From NCBI RefSeq assembly GCF_029240175.1, contig NZ_JARBTM010000006.1, positions 62,001 through 126,000 on the forward strand: 64,000 nucleotides of DNA, given 5' to 3'. The position numbers and the translations under genes were made by a program. The notes under the pieces were generated by a model. That model was not told the DNA's origin and made no database searches. It saw only the letters and a list, made by a program, of their open reading frames with translations. Numbering within the stretch: the first letter of the stretch is position 1; every line of letters begins with the position of its first letter. Positions 59,934 through 64,000 of the stretch are shown one piece after another. The DNA comes from Anaerosolibacter sp. GTDB taxonomy: Bacteria > Bacillota > Clostridia > Peptostreptococcales > Thermotaleaceae.

Positions 59934-61061
59934 TTATTTTACCCATGGAATAGGATCCACATAGTTTCCGTTTTTCCTTACTTCAAAGTGAAGGTGAGGG
60001 CCTGTTGACATTCCTGTACTACCCGCTTTCGCGATGGTCTGGCCTTTTTTCACTTTCGCGCCATCATTTACAGATAAGCTGGAATTGTGGGCGTAAAGGG
60101 TAACGATACCGCCCCCATGGTCAATCATGATCACTTTTCCATATCCCCCTAACCAGTCGGAATGGATTACCGTTCCATCACCAGCGGCCACAACACTTTT
60201 TCCCAATGGAATTCCTATATCGATGCCCGTGTGAAGCTTCTTTGTCTTAAGAATTGGATGTATCCTATATCCAAAGGGTGATGTAATTCTCGTGTATCCT
60301 GGTGCTGGCCAAGCCATCTCTCCTCCTGTATAGTCGCCCTTAGATTGCTTTCTTCTAATTTCTTCTGCGATCTTTTGTGCATAGTCATTCAAATCGTCAA
60401 TTTGCTTTTCCAAGGCTACATTATCCTGCTGAACCTTTTGCTTTTCTTTTGCAACCTGTCCCCGACTTAATGCTAGCTCATTTTGCTTTACTTCCATTTT
60501 ATTTTTCATAGAAACCATTTGTCCTTCATAGGCCTCAAGCTTCTTTTTCTTGTCATCAATAGCTTCCCGCTGTTCCTTCATGTATTTCAAAAGTCCAGTA
60601 TCGTGGTCTATCACCTTCTGCACCATGTCCATCTTTGAAAAGAAATCTACGATATTTGCCGATGCCAGCAATACCTCGGCGTAGCCTACATTTCCATTCT
60701 TATACATAACCCGTAGTCGAGCATTAAGGACATCATTCTTGCTAGCAATATTGCTCTCGGCTTTCTGTAGTTCGGCTCTTGTTTTTTCAATTTGAGATTT
60801 GGTCATGGTGATCTGATTACTGATACTGCCGATCTCCTGCTCAGTTTGGTCAATTTTTTGATCTAATGTCTTTATTTGGGTCGTCAGATTTTTTTCCTGC
60901 TTTTTATTGGCATTCATTTTTTGCTGAAAGTTCTTAATCTGCTGGGTAATCTGATTTAATTTTTTTTGTTCACTGGCAGCATCTGACGCAAAGCCCTGCG
61001 CTGTAAATGTAAAAATCAATAATATGCTCATTATCCATATCCAAAAACGCTTTTGCTTCAT
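59934..61061 (-). CDS. Secreted coiled-coil M23 peptidoglycan hydrolase (EnvC/PcsB-like)
   Basis: Cell-wall hydrolase or hydrolase activator driven by FtsEX. The 375 residues start with a signal peptide (MKQKRFWIWIMSILLIFTFT up to SDA), then a long coiled coil (about 30-240, rich in K, Q and E heptads), and a C-terminal M23 domain (about 255-375) with zinc ligands in KLHTGIDIG and GPHLHFEVR plus DHGGGIVTLYAH. The ligands are intact, so it may be an active endopeptidase rather than only an activator. Of two ATGs, 61061 has GGGGG at normal spacing. The gene follows ftsX by 25 bases. Confidence 0.95.
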   Translation of the reverse strand: MKQKRFWIWIMSILLIFTFTAQGFASDAASEQKKLNQITQQIKNFQQKMNANKKQEKNLTTQIKTLDQKIDQTEQEIGSISNQITMTKSQIEKTRAELQKAESNIASKNDVLNARLRVMYKNGNVGYAEVLLASANIVDFFSKMDMVQKVIDHDTGLLKYMKEQREAIDDKKKKLEAYEGQMVSMKNKMEVKQNELALSRGQVAKEKQKVQQDNVALEKQIDDLNDYAQKIAEEIRRKQSKGDYTGGEMAWPAPGYTRITSPFGYRIHPILKTKKLHTGIDIGIPLGKSVVAAGDGTVIHSDWLGGYGKVIMIDHGGGIVTLYAHNSSLSVNDGAKVKKGQTIAKAGSTGMSTGPHLHFEVRKNGNYVDPIPWVK

Positions 61062-61086
61062 TTTCATCCCCCTTTGACGCTTGCTA

Positions 61087-61989
61087 CTATACTCTTAGGA
61101 ATTTTCTCATGGAAAAGATGCTTCCTAGTGCTCCAATACCAGCCCCTAAAACAATAAAAATAACTGCCAGATTTTGAATGGCTATGGTTGAAGGAATCAT
61201 GTGGGCAGACAACATCACATATAGTTTTTGCGTAACCACATCCACTGCAATTTTATATCCATATCCTACAACACTCAAAGCAATCAGGGCACCTATACAA
61301 CCCAGTACAAGACCCTCTATAAGGAAAGGCCATCTGATAAACCAATTGGTTGCCCCAACATATTTCATAATATTGATTTCCCGATATCTCGAAGCTACCG
61401 CCAGCTTAATGGTATTTGCAATAATAAACATAGAAATACCAATCAGGATTACAATCAATCCTATTCCTACCATTCGAATAAAGTGGGTAATTTTCAGAAG
61501 GTTGTCCACAATATCTTTATAGTACTTTACCTCTTCAATTCCATCCTGGTTCTTAAGGGCATTTACAACCCCATCGGCATAGCTTACATCTTTCATCTTA
61601 ATTACATAGGAATTCGGCAGGGGATTGGTCTCAAGGCCTTCAAGCAAATAACCTTGATCTCCCCACTGGCTTTTCATGTTTTCCAGTGCTTCATCCTTGG
61701 ATAAAAAATCTATTTCATCAATGCCCTCCACTGCAATAATCGCCTCACCAATTTTCTCAATACCAGCTGCATCTACTTCATCTTTTATATATACCTGAAC
61801 AGAATCAAATTGCTCCTTTGCTGACTCTGCCAAGCTATTGATATTCAAGACCAACATGAAAACAATGCCTAAAATCACCAGTGCTGACGCCACCGATCCA
61901 ATGGAAGCTATGCTCATCATCCTGTTTCGCCAAATACTCGTTAATCCCTGCTTGATCATATATGAAACGGTTCTAATCCTCATAGCCAT
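61087..61989 (-). CDS. ftsX: Cell division protein FtsX
   Basis: Membrane subunit of the FtsEX complex that transmits ATPase motion to the extracellular hydrolase. About 300 residues: helix 1 (about 23-45, IGSVASALVILGIVFMLVLN), an outside loop of ~125 residues, then three helices in the C-terminal half (for example IRMVGIGLIVILIGISMFII). The conserved MKYVGATNWFIRWPFLIEG precedes helix 3. ATG at 61989 has GGAAGGG at good spacing and overlaps the end of ftsE by 17 bases; a GTG-type extension upstream is unlikely. Confidence 0.95.
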   Translation of the reverse strand: MAMRIRTVSYMIKQGLTSIWRNRMMSIASIGSVASALVILGIVFMLVLNINSLAESAKEQFDSVQVYIKDEVDAAGIEKIGEAIIAVEGIDEIDFLSKDEALENMKSQWGDQGYLLEGLETNPLPNSYVIKMKDVSYADGVVNALKNQDGIEEVKYYKDIVDNLLKITHFIRMVGIGLIVILIGISMFIIANTIKLAVASRYREINIMKYVGATNWFIRWPFLIEGLVLGCIGALIALSVVGYGYKIAVDVVTQKLYVMLSAHMIPSTIAIQNLAVIFIVLGAGIGALGSIFSMRKFLRV

Positions 61990-62659
61990 ATACACCCTTC
62001 CTGTCATCCCGTACAACTCTTCCTTGTTCCAAAGCGATTACTCGCTGCTGCATCACGTCTACGATTTCTTTGGCATGGGTGGCCATGACAATAGTTGTTC
62101 CTCTGCGATTGATTTGTTTGAGCAATTTCATAATCTCCCAAGCAGTTTCAGGATCTAAATTTCCAGTAGGCTCGTCCGCTATCAATACAGCTGGATTGTT
62201 CACTATCGCTCGGGCAATCGATACTCTCTGTTGTTCTCCGCCTGAAAGCTGATCAGGATACATATTTGATTTACCGCTCAAGCCTACCATGCTAAGAATC
62301 ATAGGCACCTGTCTTCTAACTTCCTTAGGGTGGGCCTCAATAATCTCCATGGCAAAGGCCACATTTTCATAAACCGTTTTATTGGGAAGTAGACGGAAGT
62401 CCTGAAAGACTACACCCATTTTTCTTCTTAGTTGAGGAACCTTCCTTCTGGATAGGGTTGTGGCTTCTAAATCATCGATAATGATTTTTCCCTCTGTGGG
62501 ATCTACCTCCTTGAGCAGCATCTTAATAAAAGTAGATTTCCCGGCACCACTGGGTCCCACAAGAAAAACAAAATCCCCTTTGTCGATTTTTATATTAATA
62601 TTTGAAAGGGCCATTGTCCCGTTTGTATACTGTTTGGTTACATTCAAGAGTTCTATCAT
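61973..62659 (-). CDS. ftsE: Cell division ATP-binding protein FtsE
   Basis: ATPase of the FtsEX complex. The 228 residues carry Walker A LVGPSGAGKSTFIKMLLKE, the signature LSGGEQQRVSIARAI, Walker B VLIADEPTGNLDPETAW, and the FtsE-typical RRKMGVVFQDFRLLP around the Q-loop. AGGAGATGG lies ahead of ATG. First gene of the ftsE-ftsX-M23 operon. Confidence 0.96.
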   Translation of the reverse strand: MIELLNVTKQYTNGTMALSNINIKIDKGDFVFLVGPSGAGKSTFIKMLLKEVDPTEGKIIIDDLEATTLSRRKVPQLRRKMGVVFQDFRLLPNKTVYENVAFAMEIIEAHPKEVRRQVPMILSMVGLSGKSNMYPDQLSGGEQQRVSIARAIVNNPAVLIADEPTGNLDPETAWEIMKLLKQINRRGTTIVMATHAKEIVDVMQQRVIALEQGRVVRDDRKGVYGYED

Positions 62660-62899
62660 CTCACCATCTCCTACTATAATTTACAATTCTACATATTCAT
62701 TCATTTTCCTCTACTATTTTACCACGAATTTCATGTTGCTTTGTGATAAATCTGTGAGGATAACAAATATTTCTACTTTTTTCCCCATATTCTATTATAT
62801 AATGAATTTAAAGATTTCCAAATAGTTATAAATTACCATAGTTCAACATCTGCTATCTTGTTTGATAAGGATACTTATCTTGGTTTGGAGGGATAACGT

Positions 62900-63469
62900 T
62901 TGAAGAATCAGATTCGTAAAGAAAAATTGAATATGAGAAGTACATTAACTGACGAAGAATTACAGCAGAAGAGTTTCAATATTTTCCAAAAACTAAAGAA
63001 CTTCCCCTTGGTCCAGGAAGCCAAAAATATATCGGTATATGTGGATTTTAGAAATGAAGTAAAAACAGACCAAATCATTCAGCACTTTCTTTCCGTTGGA
63101 AAAAAAGTCATGGTCCCTATTAGTATTCCCTCTACGAAACAACTGCTTTTTTCCCAGCTTATCGATCCAGAAAAAGACTTAATACCTGGAAATTATGGAA
63201 TTCTGGAACCGAGACAAGATGCTATACGTATCGTTGACCCCGATTGCTTGGATTTAATCCTCGTTCCTGGTGTAGCCTTTGACCTTCAGGGTTATCGAAT
63301 AGGCTACGGCGGTGGATACTATGATCGCTTCTTTAGTCAACAGAAGAAAAGAATTTCAGCGATAGCCTTAGCATTTGATCTTCAAATTGCAGAAGCTCTG
63401 CCTAGTGAACCCTTTGATCACCCAGTTGACTATATCATCACAGAAACCCGTATCATCACATGCAAATAG
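62900..63469 (+). CDS. 5-formyltetrahydrofolate cyclo-ligase
   Basis: Converts 5-formyl-THF to 5,10-methenyl-THF with ATP. The 189-residue protein matches the family: an N-terminal basic stretch KNQIRKEKLNMRS, a folate-pocket region, and the signature RIGYGGGYYDRF near residue 135 with LVPGVAFDLQGY just before. The start is TTG at 62900 behind GGAGGGATAACG. It is a lone gene divergent from ftsE and convergent with the Lon-type gene. Confidence 0.95.
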   Translation: MKNQIRKEKLNMRSTLTDEELQQKSFNIFQKLKNFPLVQEAKNISVYVDFRNEVKTDQIIQHFLSVGKKVMVPISIPSTKQLLFSQLIDPEKDLIPGNYGILEPRQDAIRIVDPDCLDLILVPGVAFDLQGYRIGYGGGYYDRFFSQQKKRISAIALAFDLQIAEALPSEPFDHPVDYIITETRIITCK

Positions 63470-63491
63470 GGCAGGAAAACCTGCCCTATTT
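63464..63491. terminator. Bidirectional terminator between the cyclo-ligase and Lon-type genes
   Basis: AAATAGGGCAGG pairs perfectly with CCTGCCCTATTT across AAAA and includes the cyclo-ligase stop codon. It separates convergent genes. Confidence 0.9.
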
Positions 63492-63497
63492 CAATGT

Positions 63498-64000
63498 TCA
63501 TTCTTTTTTATCTTCTTCATCAATATCTTTTGAAAACTCCTCTAGTTTCTTTTCTACAAGATCGTAAATCGTACCCATAGAATACTTTCCGTTTTGATCT
63601 TTCACACCTGCCGGTACATCTGTAAGTATTTCAATGCCTTCGTCAATGGTATGGATTGAATATATGTTGAACATGCCTGTCTCTACAGCCTTCATAACTT
63701 CATCATTCAGCATCAAATTCTTCACATTCTGATGAGGAATCATTACACCTTGATGACCTGTTAAACCTTTTAGCTTACATACCTTAAAGAATCCTTCAAT
63801 TTTTTCATTCACGCCGCCGATGGGCTGAATCTCACCCTTCTGGTTTACGGAACCTGTCACTGCAATATATTGTTTTATCGGCACACCTGAAAGGCTGGAA
63901 AGCAGTGCATAAAGTTCGGTACTGGAGGCACTATCCCCATCAACGCCAGAGTACAATTGCTCGAATACAATATTGGCGGATAGTGAAAGTGGTCTTTTTT
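63498..64000 (-). CDS. Lon-type (S16) ATP-dependent protease, C-terminal part only
   Basis: C-terminal proteolytic domain of a Lon-related protease; the N-terminal and ATPase parts lie outside the window. The visible ~167 codons read [13 protein letters not shown], then the catalytic serine motif [20 protein letters not shown] and the catalytic lysine in [15 protein letters not shown], as in the LonB-like group (COG1067 type) where this domain ends the protein. The tail is acidic and lysine-rich ([17 protein letters not shown]). The frame is open to the window edge, so a start within the window is not proposed. Confidence 0.92.
   Translation of the reverse strand, partial: KRPLSLSANIVFEQLYSGVDGDSASSTELYALLSSLSGVPIKQYIAVTGSVNQKGEIQPIGGVNEKIEGFFKVCKLKGLTGHQGVMIPHQNVKNLMLNDEVMKAVETGMFNIYSIHTIDEGIEILTDVPAGVKDQNGKYSMGTIYDLVEKKLEEFSKDIDEEDKKE

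Overview
The window looks like a chromosome segment of a low-GC, strictly anaerobic, fermentative clostridium. Support comes from an [FeFe] hydrogenase of the Hnd type, a tungsten-type aldehyde:ferredoxin oxidoreductase (AOR) with its cofactor genes, a rubrerythrin under a PerR-like box, HPr kinase, and an ftsEX-M23 cluster. Gene content and sequence feel resemble Alkaliphilus/Natronincola relatives. That assignment is an impression, not a computed one. No rRNA, tRNA, CRISPR array, prophage or intact insertion sequence was seen.

Layout. 1-3749 (minus): hndABCD, with hndD cut by the window edge. 4324-5826 (plus): a SulP anion transporter. 5875-12025 (minus): molybdenum/tungsten cofactor genes mobA, then a Moco/Tuco-like riboswitch with its terminator, then moeA, moeA-PBP, moaA, moaC and a MOSC protein. 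12354-21302: an iron alcohol dehydrogenase with an upstream mini-ORF, an FNT channel, a sigma-54 activator, aor behind a textbook -24/-12 promoter, a radical SAM maturase, a MoaD-like carrier, a ThiF-like E1 and MoaB. Together 5.8-21.3 kb reads as one functional island: it makes the metallopterin, senses it by RNA, and builds an AOR that works with the alcohol dehydrogenase and ferredoxin/hydrogenase.

21341-31399: hprK-uvrC, small envelope genes, a PilZ protein and uvrB-uvrA. 31958-34380: a GAF-GGDEF cyclase and a PDZ membrane protein. 34608-44950 (plus): glycogen operon glgB-C-D-A-P followed by a GH13 alpha-glycosidase. 44970-47379 (minus): a CtpA protease and a class IV aminotransferase.

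47470-54002 (minus): the most unusual locus. It is an oligopeptide-type ABC importer whose two permeases are each fused to an M28 aminopeptidase-type domain. One domain has all metal ligands; the other has lost them. No substrate-binding protein gene is present. 54237-62659 (minus): rubrerythrin, MATE exporter, mutY, a Nat-type ABC exporter, and M23 hydrolase-ftsX-ftsE. 62900-64000: 5-formyl-THF cyclo-ligase and the C-terminal end of a Lon-type protease.

Intergenic DNA carries several palindromic repeat families: TTAGT/CTAAC heptamer repeats (7.8, 9.8, 20.8 and 42.9 kb), GTAGGGG-bounded elements (31.6 and 56.5 kb), a run of five hairpins (26.4 kb), and a large two-hairpin element at 46.4 kb that may be a structured RNA.
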